Origin: Yarrowia lipolytica | Lineage: Eukaryota; Ascomycota; Dipodascomycetes; Dipodascales | DNA: 64,000 bases | Direction: 5' to 3' | Assembly: GCF_001761485.1 (NCBI RefSeq) | Contig: NC_090775.1 | Span: 806,001-870,000 of the forward strand | Shown: piece by piece, positions 21,894-31,790 of the stretch | How the letters are laid out: each line of letters starts with the position of its first letter | Position numbering within the stretch: position 1 is the stretch's first letter | Position numbers and translations under genes: made by a program | The notes under the pieces: generated by a model | Told to the model about the DNA's origin: nothing | Databases searched by the model: none | The model's input: only the letters and a program-made list of their open reading frames with translations

Positions 21894-22761
21894 TTACTCC
21901 TCGTCCTCCTCCTCCTCGGCGTCCTCGGAGGCACCCTTCTGGGCGTTCTTTCGCTTAACTCGGCCGGGTCGTCCTCCTCCGTAGGGAGAGTTGAGGGCAA
22001 AGTCAATGTGCTTCTGGGACTCGAGTCGAACCATGAAAGAAGGAACGTTGACAATCTGCTTGCCGACTCGGATGTGTCGCTGAGAGATGAGCACTCGGGC
22101 GTGGTGGATGGACTTGGCCAGACCGAGCTTGAAGACCTGGGTCTGCAGTCGTCGCTCGAGGAAATCCTCGGGGGAAAGAGCCAGAACGTAATCGAGCTTC
22201 ATTCGGTCCTCGGGAAGAACACCGAGTCGAACCAGTCGTCGGATCAGAGCGTTACCCTCGAAAAGTCGCTTGGGGTCCTTCTCGTCTCGGGTAAGCAGCT
22301 CTCGGGCAGCTCGTCGGATCTTGGACAGCTGGAGACCGATTCGGTAGATCTCTCGCTTGTTCTTGAGACCAAACTCACCGTCGAGCTTGAGCTCGGCATC
22401 GAGACGAGCAGACTCGTAGGGTCGGTTGGGGGTGGAGGCGGTCTTGGAGTAGGTTCGGGGGGCTCCTGTTGTTAGTACTGAGCGTAGGAGGCTGTAGGTC
22501 GCCGAGCGGACCCACCATAGTGGTGGTTCTCACACGTGACCCTTCACCAGGTATTTCGATTTGGTATCACTGTCAAACGTCGGGGTAGTAGTAGTAGCAG
22601 CAGCAAACGATGCTCATAATCACTCTGGCTGGAGAGATTGTACCGACCGATATCGACCGATACAACTCGCCCAGCTGAACAACCATGTAACAAATAACCA
22701 ACCCCAGTCAGTTATAATGACAGTGACAGCAGTTCGTCATAAGAGTGTACTTACGAGGCAT
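21894..22761 (-). CDS. RPS9: 40S ribosomal protein uS4 (Rps9), spliced
   Basis: Small-subunit ribosomal protein uS4. Coding exon 1 is only 7 nt (22755-22761, ATGCCTC) and exon 2 is 21894-22465, giving 192 residues. The start [20 protein letters not shown], the [17 protein letters not shown] block, the S4 RNA-binding core (LETRLQ-like [24 protein letters not shown]) and [16 protein letters not shown] are all family hallmarks. The C-terminus is a Glu/Asp-rich tail. The 289-bp intron begins GTAAGT and ends CTAACAACAG; the join completes a CGA Arg codon. A TCACATCATGTGA palindrome lies about 90 bp upstream. It is divergent from RPB3, with about 520 bp between the starts. Confidence 0.97.
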
Positions 22762-23284
22762 TTTGAGATTCCGTGTTGTCGACTGGACTAAGATGAAAAA
22801 TGCAAGTTGGGAGTATGTAGGGCCCATGAGTCGGTTGGAAAAGCAGTCACATCATGTGACATGCATAAAGTTTAAACGATAGATGGTAGTGACGATGAGC
22901 CCGAATATGGGCGAGACCAAGTGTAATCGTTCAGCGATGTATTTGATGGGATCGTAGCTCATCATTTGGATTGAGTGAATTTATGCCCAAGAAATTTCTC
23001 AATTAAAAAAGCTCATAATCTGTTATTACAAGTAAGGTTTTAGATGGAGAGAAGTTTATTTTGTCATAATCTGTGGGCTGAAAAATATCAATATAAAAAA
23101 AACAAATAAAAAAAAGGGTCGTAGGTGATTCTACAATAAGGCGTTTCGCCTCATCAATACCGCCGCCGGGTTCGTCACTTTGCCCGTTCTACTCGCCGTG
23201 CTGACTATTAAAGTTAATCATCGCCATATTCAATATTCTGCCAGTTGACTCCCAAGACTCTCGACAAAACCAACACATCTCGAA
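22762..23284. promoter_or_regulatory. shared divergent promoter region of RPS9 and RPB3
   Basis: 523 bp separates the divergent start codons. A 13-bp odd palindrome, TCACATCATGTGA (22847-22859), is close to the CACGTG-centred boxes of other ribosomal genes here. A-rich tracts lie near 23090-23115. Control of both genes from this region is inferred from orientation. Confidence 0.4.
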
Positions 23285-25391
23285 ATGGAAGAGGAAACGG
23301 GCCCCAAGGTGACCGTGCGAAAGATCGAGCCGGATTCGGTCGATCTGGTGCTTCAGAATGTCGATTTAGCGTGAGTATTACGAGGGCCACACGGCCTCTC
23401 GGCGGATGTTCGACGATGGATTGAGAGAGGAGAGAATCGTGTTGTGGGGAGATTGTGCGGGAGACACAGACGTGATACGTTGTGAGGGGTATCAAGAGAC
23501 ACAGACATGATGTCATGTGATGGGAGCGATGTGTGAAGGGGATTCGATGAGGTGGCAAGATGAGATGGTGAAGGAGAAGGTGGCAACTTGATGGATGCCA
23601 ACTTGATTGGTGGAGTGATTTGCTGCTGAATGAATGTGACTTTCGAGACTAAGGTGTCATTTGGTGACTGTCAAACAAGCAATGGGAGGACGATGTCTAC
23701 GGTCTGATTCTTGGCCTGGGCCTGGTTCTGATCCTCGTTCTTGTTCTGTTCGGATGATATGTTAATGTTACTCTAAAGATGACCATGAGTTCAGTTGGAA
23801 TCATTCTTCACACTACCCCCTCGAAACTACTGCTTCAGTGTCGATACCATATGTCAGGCGGGGTCTCCTTAGACATAGACTGCGGTACGTCGGGAGAGCG
23901 TGGAGACTGCCATCACGCGCTCTATCAGACGAAGTATTCCCAGGCATATCAGACTCACGCGCTACCCGAGGATATCTTCGTGTAAGCCATTCAACAGATA
24001 CATTCCACAGATACATTCCACAGATACATCCAACAGATACATCCAACAAACTCAATCCAACTTTTCTTACATTTAACGGGTCCTCCCACTCTCACCTAGA
24101 TCTGATGCCGTTTAATGCGAGCCAGACTCACCATGACCTCTACCTGACGCCCAGGTATATATACTGAAGTTGCTCCTGGGTTACCACGGCTCATCATCTG
24201 ACTTTGTTTTGCTGAAGTTCAGCTGAACCCGTCTTTCCATCAGGCGTCACTGTTTAGGTAGTTTGGACCCAAGACTGTCTTTCCACTCGCTGAAATCGAG
24301 AGACTGCCTCGTCTTACGTGTTTTTGCCTGAAATGACAGGTTTTGTCGGTCTCTGGAATCTAGTGTTGTTTCAATGGGATGATATCATCACGTCTTCTGC
24401 TTCGCTCAAGGAGAAAACTTCCTGTCTGCCTAGGAATCACGTCCGTCTCTGAGTCTCCTCACTGGCTCTCACTGCTCGAAGCGCAAGTGTTCACTCTTAC
24501 TAACCCAGCCTTGCCAACTCTCTCCGACGAGTCATGCTGGCCGAGATTCCCACGCTCGCCATCGACCTGGTCGAAATTTCCACAAACACCTCCGTGCTCG
24601 CTGACGAGTTCATTTCACACCGTCTGGGTCTCATTCCGCTGGACTCCCAGGACGTGAACGATCTCGAGTACAGTCGAGACTGTGTTTGTGACGAGTATTG
24701 CGACAAGTGCTCCGTTGTGCTCATGCTGGACGCCACGTGCACTGGCGACGACACCATGGACATCTACTCCCGTGATCTCATGGTGCACACTACCCCCGAG
24801 CGGCCCGAGCTCGGCAAGCCCATCTACACGGACCCGGCCAAGAAGGGCATTCTCATCTGCAAGCTGCGTAAGAACCAGAGTCTGCGCATCAAGTGCATTG
24901 CCAAAAAGGGCATTGCCAAGGAGCACGCCAAGTGGAGTCCCTGTGCGGCCATTGGCTTCGAGTACGACCCCTGGAACAAGCTCAAACACACCGACTACTG
25001 GTACGAGGAGAATGCCGAGGAGGAGTGGCCTCTGAGTAAGAATGCAGACTGGGAAGAGCCTCCCAAGGAGAACGAGCCGTTTGACTACAATGCCAAGCCC
25101 AACAAGTTTTACATCAACGTGGAGGCTACCGGCGCCCTGACGCAGTACGAGGTGGTGCTGCGAGGCATGCAGGTGCTGCAGAAGAAGCTGGCTGAGGTGG
25201 TGATGATTCTGGGCGATAGGGACGGCGCCGGTGGTGCTGCAGGCCGAAACGGAGGCCAGACTCAATATGGAAATGAGACCCAGTACGGAGGAGGAACCCA
25301 GTACGGAGATACTCAGTATGGAGGACCTACGTTTGGAGGTAATGACGAGGGATTCAAGTCCGAGTATGGGACCAATGGAGGGTGGTATTAG
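23285..25391 (+). CDS. RPB3: RNA polymerase II subunit Rpb3, spliced
   Basis: Alpha-like assembly subunit of RNA polymerase II, partner of Rpb11. Exon 1 is 23285-23370 and exon 2 is 24509-25391, giving 322 residues (yeast 318). Exon 1 encodes [20 protein letters not shown] and the FxLxNVDLA helix; exon 2 continues [19 protein letters not shown], the alpha-family signature. The Rpb3 zinc site is [10 protein letters not shown] (C87, C89, C93, C96). [14 protein letters not shown] and [17 protein letters not shown] are near-identical to yeast Rpb3. The C-terminus is a Gly/Gln/Tyr-rich tail made of repeats such as TQYGG, probably disordered. The intron (GTGAGT to CTAACCCAG) is 1138 bp and contains 13-bp tandem repeats; the splice completes a GCC Ala codon within the conserved helix. 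Confidence 0.97.
23371..24508 (+). other. long intron of RPB3 (1138 bp)
   Basis: The donor GTGAGTATTA directly follows the exon-1 codon stub GC, and the acceptor CTAACCCAG ends at 24508. The intron holds a four-copy 13-bp repeat at 23995-24046. Several short open frames inside it show no recognisable protein. Confidence 0.92.
23995..24046. repeat. 13-bp tandem repeat inside the RPB3 intron (four copies)
   Basis: Two copies of CAGATACATTCCA are followed by two of CAGATACATCCAA. Confidence 0.85.
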
Positions 25392-26480
25392 AGGAGGGAA
25401 TATGAGGACCTAGTCCCTTTTTTGCCGATCCAGGACAGATATCCTGGAGAAGTTTCGAGTGGGAGAAGTCATTTCAGTGAAGAGTCGAGCCCCCCACCAT
25501 GGCAAACTCCGACGAGGAGATGGATAGCATAGCTGGAAGTGTGGACCCAATCTATCTCAGGTACAAATGTCTGGGTCGACTGAGTACTCGTACAAATATT
25601 GGAGGAATGTGTAACTATAGGAAAATTAATTATTACAAGAATGCGATGTTTGTACCGACAAAGACTGCTTCTATTTCGAGTTTTTGTGTGACAAAGAAAA
25701 TGACCCGGCTCAGAATTGGCAGCGCTTCCCGTTGATAGTCATATTATATAGAAGTACAAGTATTCTTAAGTACATACTTGGGTCTACTGCCGTCTGTTCT
25801 AGTGTCCCAACCAAACTCAAGTAGATGAGAGATGTTCAATTTGCTTCAGACGGCTCCAGTCGCATTATTTATATTGTAATGTACTGTTTTGAAAGGTCTT
25901 AATGATAATTCCATCTGGGGGATACATTATGTGACATTTTATTTTTCTCTGGGATGCTTGGAACCCTGGATTGGAACCCCCAGCGGACTTTTTCCTTAAC
26001 AAAAGTTCAACTATAGTACAGTATGTACAAGACAACTGTGGAGACTAGGACACACCACGATCGTTCTGCGCGGAAGGCATACTATTGGAGTTGTAAATAT
26101 GTTTGAATGTGCTAATACCGACACTTGCCATTATTCTATTCTCATTCTGGAGCTACTTGTTCAGTTGTTTTTTCCATCTTTGTTTCCTTTTTTTCCCCTT
26201 TTTTTCCCCCTTTTTTTCTTATTTTATTTATCAGACTCTACTCTACTCTACCCTCCTCCATTGGTGATGCTTGCACTACTATAACAACAACCTAATGAAA
26301 ATCGTCTAAACGAATTCATGGAAAAAAACGCCCCTCTTCTGACACTCCAGTACCGCTACTGGTCTCTTCGCGACCGCCTCCACATGACCACCAGATGCGA
26401 GCGTGCAGCTACTGCATATATGCAGAAATAAATATCTTTTTAATGCACCAACTTTCGATCCTCATCACTACAACTACAAG
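25392..26480. other. 1.1 kb intergenic region
   Basis: It contains a pyrimidine-rich tract around 26165-26225 upstream of JIP5, typical of yeast promoters. A 78-codon frame at 25499 starts in a good context but has no recognisable domain and is not called. Confidence 0.55.
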
Positions 26481-27551
26481 ATGGCGAAAAAAGAAACCAA
26501 ACACACGCCGCTGACAAAACTCAAGTTCCAGGACCCCATCTTCGGCATCTCGTTCCACCCGGAACAACCGCGGTTCGTCGTGGGCTCGTCCACAGGAACA
26601 GTGACGGCATACAAGTACAGCGTGGACCCACAATCCGCTACCTGTGGAGCCCCCGAGGTGGTGTGGACCACCAAGAGACACAAGGGTAGCTGCCGGGCGC
26701 TCATCTACTCGGAGGACGGCTCATCTGTCTACTCCGTGGGCTCTGACGGAGTAATCAAACGAGCCGATTCCCAGTCAGGCAAAGTGCGAGCCAAGAACAC
26801 AGAGTCCCTGCCCTCCACGCCGTCGTGCATCGTGCGATCCGAGGCGTACGTGGCGGTTGGATGCGAAGACGGCTCGATTGTAGCGTTCGACAAGACCAGT
26901 CTGGCAGAGAAACACCGGGCCGAGGGAGCCCATGACGGAGAGTGTGTCAACGCTCTGCTTGAGCTGACTCATCAGAACAAACACTCGTTTGCATCGCTCG
27001 GCTCAACTACCGCCTGTGTGGTCGACGTGCGGAAGGGCGTCAAATCCACCTCCGACGACCAGGAAGACGAGATTCTGTGCGGAACCATGGCGGCCAAAGA
27101 CATGGGAGTGTGTGGCATGTCCCAGGGACAGATCACAACGTGGACCCTGGGATTCAACGACCAGCAGAACCGAGTCAAGCTGTCAGAGGAGTCCATTGAC
27201 GCTGTTATCGGCGCGGAAGACGACTACGAGGTGTACGCTGGAGGAGGAGAGGGAATCGTGTGGCTGGCCAACGTCAAATCAGGCAAGAAACTCGATCAGT
27301 TTGTGCACTCGCGCAACGACGAGGTTTCGTTTCTTGACCTGGATTACCAGTACCGGCTCGTCACGGCTTCCATGAACTCGCTCAAACTGTGGCCCACGGC
27401 TGACGACGAGCAGAAACAGGCCGAGGTGGCTGCCGCAAAGGGAGCCGAGGAGGAACAGAAAGCTGCGCCGTCTGGACCGCCCCGAAAGAAGCACAAAAAG
27501 GTCAAGAACAAGGCCCATAACCCCGGAGTTGCCCATTTTGGAGATCTCTAA
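26481..27551 (+). CDS. JIP5: WD40-repeat protein Jip5 (WDR55 family)
   Basis: Nucleolar/nuclear WD40 beta-propeller protein linked to ribosome biogenesis. 356 residues from the ATG at 26481; I prefer this start because [27 protein letters not shown] begins the conserved blade 1, while the 26 in-frame codons from 26403 are not conserved. Blades are seen at [66 protein letters not shown] and the later [16 protein letters not shown] and [21 protein letters not shown]. The C-terminus is a Lys-rich nucleolar-type tail, [21 protein letters not shown], like that of Jip5. It is unspliced and convergent with COQ2, with a 211-bp gap. Confidence 0.85.
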
Positions 27552-27762
27552 GCAGCCGCTGTTCAGACTCAGACAAGTCACTATTAAGATCATTGTATAT
27601 ATATCTATTCACAGAGTTGTGTCAGTTATCGAAGAAGAGCACACCAGGTTCGCCTGCACTTGTACTATCTATCACCATTCAAGTTTGATTCTATTCTATT
27701 AGTTGTTTTATGTACTGGTGGTGGAAAGGTACAGTGGGAAATTGCCCTCCTTCGAGCCGTGT

Positions 27763-28956
27763 CTAGTAGAAACCAGCCAGTCGCATACCCCAATCGGCAA
27801 GAATACCGGCAGACATGATATGACCGGTATTGATGTTGGATCGGAAGTGCTTTCCACAGTCGACGGGGTCGTCCAGATCAACAGTCTTGATCATCTTGCC
27901 CAGTCGGTAAGAGACCCAGGTGAAGGCCGAGTAGAATCCGGGACCCATGTCGGCGTAAACGCCGGCTCCAAACAGCAGACCCAGCTGGCCGAGAGTGAGC
28001 ACAGTCATGATGGACTTGGAGTTGTCGCCCCAGGCAAGAGCGGTACTCTTGATTCCGGCCTCTACATCAAAGACCTTGTCCTGGTGGGCGTAGATAGTGT
28101 CGTAGACCATACACCATAGGAAGTTGGAGCCCCACAGCGACAGCATGACGGGCCAGCACCACACTCCCATGGCGGGAGGACCCAACAGAGCAGCCCAGGT
28201 GAAACACAGCGAAAGAATTGCCTGGGGGTAGTAGGTAAACCGCTTGAACAGAGGATAAGTCATGACAAAGGGCATGGACAGGGCTCCGAGCCACCAACAG
28301 TTCATGGGCAACAGCATGAGGATTCCGAGACCGGCAGCACACTGGGCTCCGAGGAAAGCCACGGCCTGCTTGACCGACACGTCGCCGGCAGCAATGGGTC
28401 TATCAAACGTTCGGGCGACCTGGGCGTCCAGTTTCCGGTCGAGAATGTCGTTGATGGTGCAACCGGCGGATCTCATGATAAAGGCTCCGATTCCAAACAG
28501 CGACAGCGTGTAGAGGGTGGGAGCGACGGCGGCGTGGCTCATGTAGGCCGCCATTCCAATTGACCACACTCCCGGGTTGAACAGCAGCCAGGTTCCCACG
28601 GGCTTCTCCATTCGCATCAGTCGGGCATAGGGGATCATGCTCTTGGGCAGAGAATAGACAAACCGTTCGGGGAGAGTCATGGCGGCTAGCTCCGCCTCTC
28701 GGGCGGCCTGGAACTGCGTTTTGAGATCAATTGTGGCCTTCTCAGGGTCCACAGGCTCTAACGGGGTGTTTTCCAGCACCTTGACCTCCTCAAGCAGCTC
28801 GTCAGGAACGGGGGTCTTGAGCTCCTCCTTGGAGGGAGCCTTGGGCAGATTCACCTTGTCGACGGACGAATAGAGGCGGGCGGGGTGGGACCATGTCAAG
28901 TGACGGATCGAGGCTCCTGTCGGTCGCACGACTCGGGCCAGTCTCAACGCTAGCAT
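27763..28956 (-). CDS. COQ2: 4-hydroxybenzoate polyprenyltransferase, mitochondrial (Coq2)
   Basis: Attaches the polyprenyl tail to 4-hydroxybenzoate in ubiquinone synthesis, in the mitochondrial inner membrane. The 397-residue protein starts with a basic, Ser/Arg-rich targeting sequence (about 1-30). A UbiA-type membrane domain follows from about residue 105. The first Asp-rich motif is NDILDRKLD (N169, D173, D177), preceded by RSAGCTIN, and the second is in MVYDTIYAHQDKVFDVEAGIKS. The block LMRMEKPVGTWLLFNPGVWS is typical of Coq2. Length fits the family. With MVD1 1.4 kb away the region contains two isoprenoid-related genes, transcribed divergently, but co-regulation is only a guess. Confidence 0.95.
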   Translation of the reverse strand: MLALRLARVVRPTGASIRHLTWSHPARLYSSVDKVNLPKAPSKEELKTPVPDELLEEVKVLENTPLEPVDPEKATIDLKTQFQAAREAELAAMTLPERFVYSLPKSMIPYARLMRMEKPVGTWLLFNPGVWSIGMAAYMSHAAVAPTLYTLSLFGIGAFIMRSAGCTINDILDRKLDAQVARTFDRPIAAGDVSVKQAVAFLGAQCAAGLGILMLLPMNCWWLGALSMPFVMTYPLFKRFTYYPQAILSLCFTWAALLGPPAMGVWCWPVMLSLWGSNFLWCMVYDTIYAHQDKVFDVEAGIKSTALAWGDNSKSIMTVLTLGQLGLLFGAGVYADMGPGFYSAFTWVSYRLGKMIKTVDLDDPVDCGKHFRSNINTGHIMSAGILADWGMRLAGFY

Positions 28957-30323
28957 CGTGTTGTATCTGGGTGACTGGGGTTGGTGTCTGACTGCTCCTG
29001 TCTGTCTAACACCTTGCTTTCGGGAATTGACATTGGCAGTAGAGTATATGCAGCGTCTCAGGCTCGAACTGAATTGAGGTTAATAGTCAGGCAGTCGAAC
29101 GAATAAATGGCGCACAAATGAGATGATGGGTTGAGGTGGAATGGCAATGGAAATGGGAGCATGTTTATATATAACTTGTTGCGGTTGCTGTCGATGTTTT
29201 TGTGTAACTAGTTGGTCTACTAGCACTCACTCTGGAGTGAACTACTTGCACTATAACTACCTCGGAGATAAGCATAAGTGGCCGTTGTAAAACGTTTCTC
29301 GGCTTTTGAAGCGTGCCAAATGTTACGCTGGAGATTGTCGGTGGTTGGTTGGACGTGTTTTTGTGGATTGGCACGTTCTTTCGGCGTCAGAATCCCCCCA
29401 AACCCCTTTCAAACGCGCCACTTTGTTGAAATCCAGTAGAATGCTTATTTACTTGACAAGCACTTAAGAGAGAAATCCTGCTGAGGGTTGGTTTTCGGTC
29501 ATAGAGCTGAGTGTCGTCTGAATTAGTTCTTAGGAGATGTAAACGACCCTGTAGATTGCTCTCATTTCAAAATATCCTCCCTCTACAGTACAAATGTTTT
29601 GAAAAAATACTGTATTGGTGTTGGTCGCTGTTTTCTTGGTAGTTAACATGTTACTTAGATTAGCCGCTTCTACGATGACCCGATCGAACTCGTTCATCTT
29701 GTACCCGATTTGAATGATCTCACTCAGAAATTTCACTACTGACAGATATCTTACCATTTTCGTGTTAATCTTAGCCCCATCTCCTTTCAAAGACCCTCAT
29801 CATAGCTACTGTTCTCCGTTTCGATCCCATCTAAGAAAGAGTCGATAGTGCCAAACAAAATATCTCGATCTCCACAGGCTCCTTGGGAAAGGGGGGGGGG
29901 GGGTTCGCTTCCCTTTCAACGGGAGGCGAATCAGAACAAAAAAATGAATACAAGTTGCTCATACAAACCTCCCTGTCAGGTTTCCATTGGTGAAAAACAG
30001 CCACGAGCGCAACATCGTGAACGAGAAGATCAAGGACTACGCTGAATCACTCCACAGTCAGATCACTCCAACTGACTCGCTAAATAATGGGCACAACAAT
30101 TCCAACTTTGACACACTAACTAATCTCGCCATTGTAAATAAAATGCACTTTTCGGATCTTCTCTGCGATCCCCACAGCCCACTCTAGGCGCATTCTCAAC
30201 CCCCCATTCAACTATACGAGGAAAACGACCGATACACACGAACAAGAAGAAAAAAAAGGTTACACCACCCAAACACTAATCACACCAACATCACGACACT
30301 CCCGCAACATCTACAGACACAAT
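28957..30323. other. 1.4 kb divergent intergenic region between COQ2 and MVD1
   Basis: A run of 13 G residues occurs at about 29890-29902. A short codon-structured stretch at about 30010-30187 ends 137 bp before the MVD1 start and has no recognised family. No complete gene is supported. Confidence 0.55.
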
Positions 30324-31487
30324 ATGATCCACCAGGCCTCCACCACCGCTCCGGTGAACATTGCGACACTCAAGTACTGGGGCAAGCGAGACCCTGCTCT
30401 CAATCTGCCCACTAACAACTCCATCTCCGTGACTTTGTCGCAGGATGATCTGCGGACCCTCACCACAGCCTCGTGTTCCCCTGATTTCACCCAGGACGAG
30501 CTGTGGCTCAATGGCAAGCAGGAGGACGTGAGCGGCAAACGTCTGGTTGCGTGTTTCCGAGAGCTGCGGGCTCTGCGACACAAAATGGAGGACTCCGACT
30601 CTTCTCTGCCTAAGCTGGCCGATCAGAAGCTCAAGATCGTGTCCGAGAACAACTTCCCCACCGCCGCTGGTCTCGCCTCATCGGCTGCTGGCTTTGCCGC
30701 CCTGATCCGAGCCGTTGCAAATCTCTACGAGCTCCAGGAGACCCCCGAGCAGCTGTCCATTGTGGCTCGACAGGGCTCTGGATCCGCCTGTCGATCTCTC
30801 TACGGAGGCTACGTGGCATGGGAAATGGGCACCGAGTCTGACGGAAGCGACTCGCGAGCGGTCCAGATCGCCACCGCCGACCACTGGCCCGAGATGCGAG
30901 CCGCCATCCTCGTTGTCTCTGCCGACAAGAAGGACACGTCGTCCACTACCGGTATGCAGGTGACTGTGCACACTTCTCCCCTCTTCAAGGAGCGAGTCAC
31001 CACTGTGGTTCCCGAGCGGTTTGCCCAGATGAAGAAGTCGATTCTGGACCGAGACTTCCCCACCTTTGCCGAGCTCACCATGCGAGACTCAAACCAGTTC
31101 CACGCCACCTGTCTGGACTCGTATCCTCCCATTTTCTACCTCAACGACGTGTCGCGAGCCTCCATTCGGGTAGTTGAGGCCATCAACAAGGCTGCCGGAG
31201 CCACCATTGCCGCCTACACCTTTGATGCTGGACCCAACTGTGTCATCTACTACGAGGACAAGAACGAGGAGCTGGTTCTGGGTGCTCTCAAGGCCATTCT
31301 GGGCCGTGTGGAGGGATGGGAGAAGCACCAGTCTGTGGACGCCAAGAAGATTGATGTTGACGAGCGGTGGGAGTCCGAGCTGGCCAACGGAATTCAGCGG
31401 GTGATCCTTACCAAGGTTGGAGGAGATCCCGTGAAGACCGCTGAGTCGCTTATCAACGAGGATGGTTCTCTGAAGAACAGCAAGTAG
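30324..31487 (+). CDS. MVD1: diphosphomevalonate decarboxylase
   Basis: Converts mevalonate 5-diphosphate to isopentenyl diphosphate with ATP, the last step of the mevalonate pathway, in the cytosol. 387 residues, close to yeast Mvd1 (396). The N-terminus ASTTAPVNIATLKYWGKRD with NLPTNNSISVTL is the family substrate-binding block. The GHMP-kinase Gly/Ser motif is NNFPTAAGLASSAAG (residues 110-124). SGSACRSLYGG follows. The catalytic aspartate is expected at D301 in YTFDAGPN. No intron or peroxisomal signal is seen; the protein ends KNSK. It converges on the DUF2804 gene, with about 300 bp between the stop codons. Confidence 0.97.
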   Translation: MIHQASTTAPVNIATLKYWGKRDPALNLPTNNSISVTLSQDDLRTLTTASCSPDFTQDELWLNGKQEDVSGKRLVACFRELRALRHKMEDSDSSLPKLADQKLKIVSENNFPTAAGLASSAAGFAALIRAVANLYELQETPEQLSIVARQGSGSACRSLYGGYVAWEMGTESDGSDSRAVQIATADHWPEMRAAILVVSADKKDTSSTTGMQVTVHTSPLFKERVTTVVPERFAQMKKSILDRDFPTFAELTMRDSNQFHATCLDSYPPIFYLNDVSRASIRVVEAINKAAGATIAAYTFDAGPNCVIYYEDKNEELVLGALKAILGRVEGWEKHQSVDAKKIDVDERWESELANGIQRVILTKVGGDPVKTAESLINEDGSLKNSK

Positions 31488-31790
31488 GCAGGGGGCAGAA
31501 ACAAGAATGGCCAAAGGTTACGCGCCAATGGCAACAGGTTTGTGACACGAGTGAAGCTGACACGAGTGTGTAGATAATTAATGTACATGTAAAGATGGAA
31601 CTTTTTGCTAGGTGTTGTAGCACCAACTCGTTCAGCCGTGGTGCATATCAGGTACGCCTGCATCTTCTAATATACATCACATACAATTACAATAAAATTA
31701 AATATGGGTCATCTCAGCATCAAAAGTGAGTATCTACTCTTAGATGTCACTTTCGAGCTTCTCTCTGCTGTGCTCTCTCGTTTAGGTGTC
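31488..31790. other. 3' flanks of MVD1 and the DUF2804 gene
   Basis: 303 bp between two convergent genes, AT-rich around 31670-31705. No other feature is supported. Confidence 0.6.

Noticed and set aside
25499-25735. 78-codon frame after RPB3 starting in a CACCATGG-like context
   Set aside because: The acidic start is attractive, but no domain, acceptor or conserved continuation was found.
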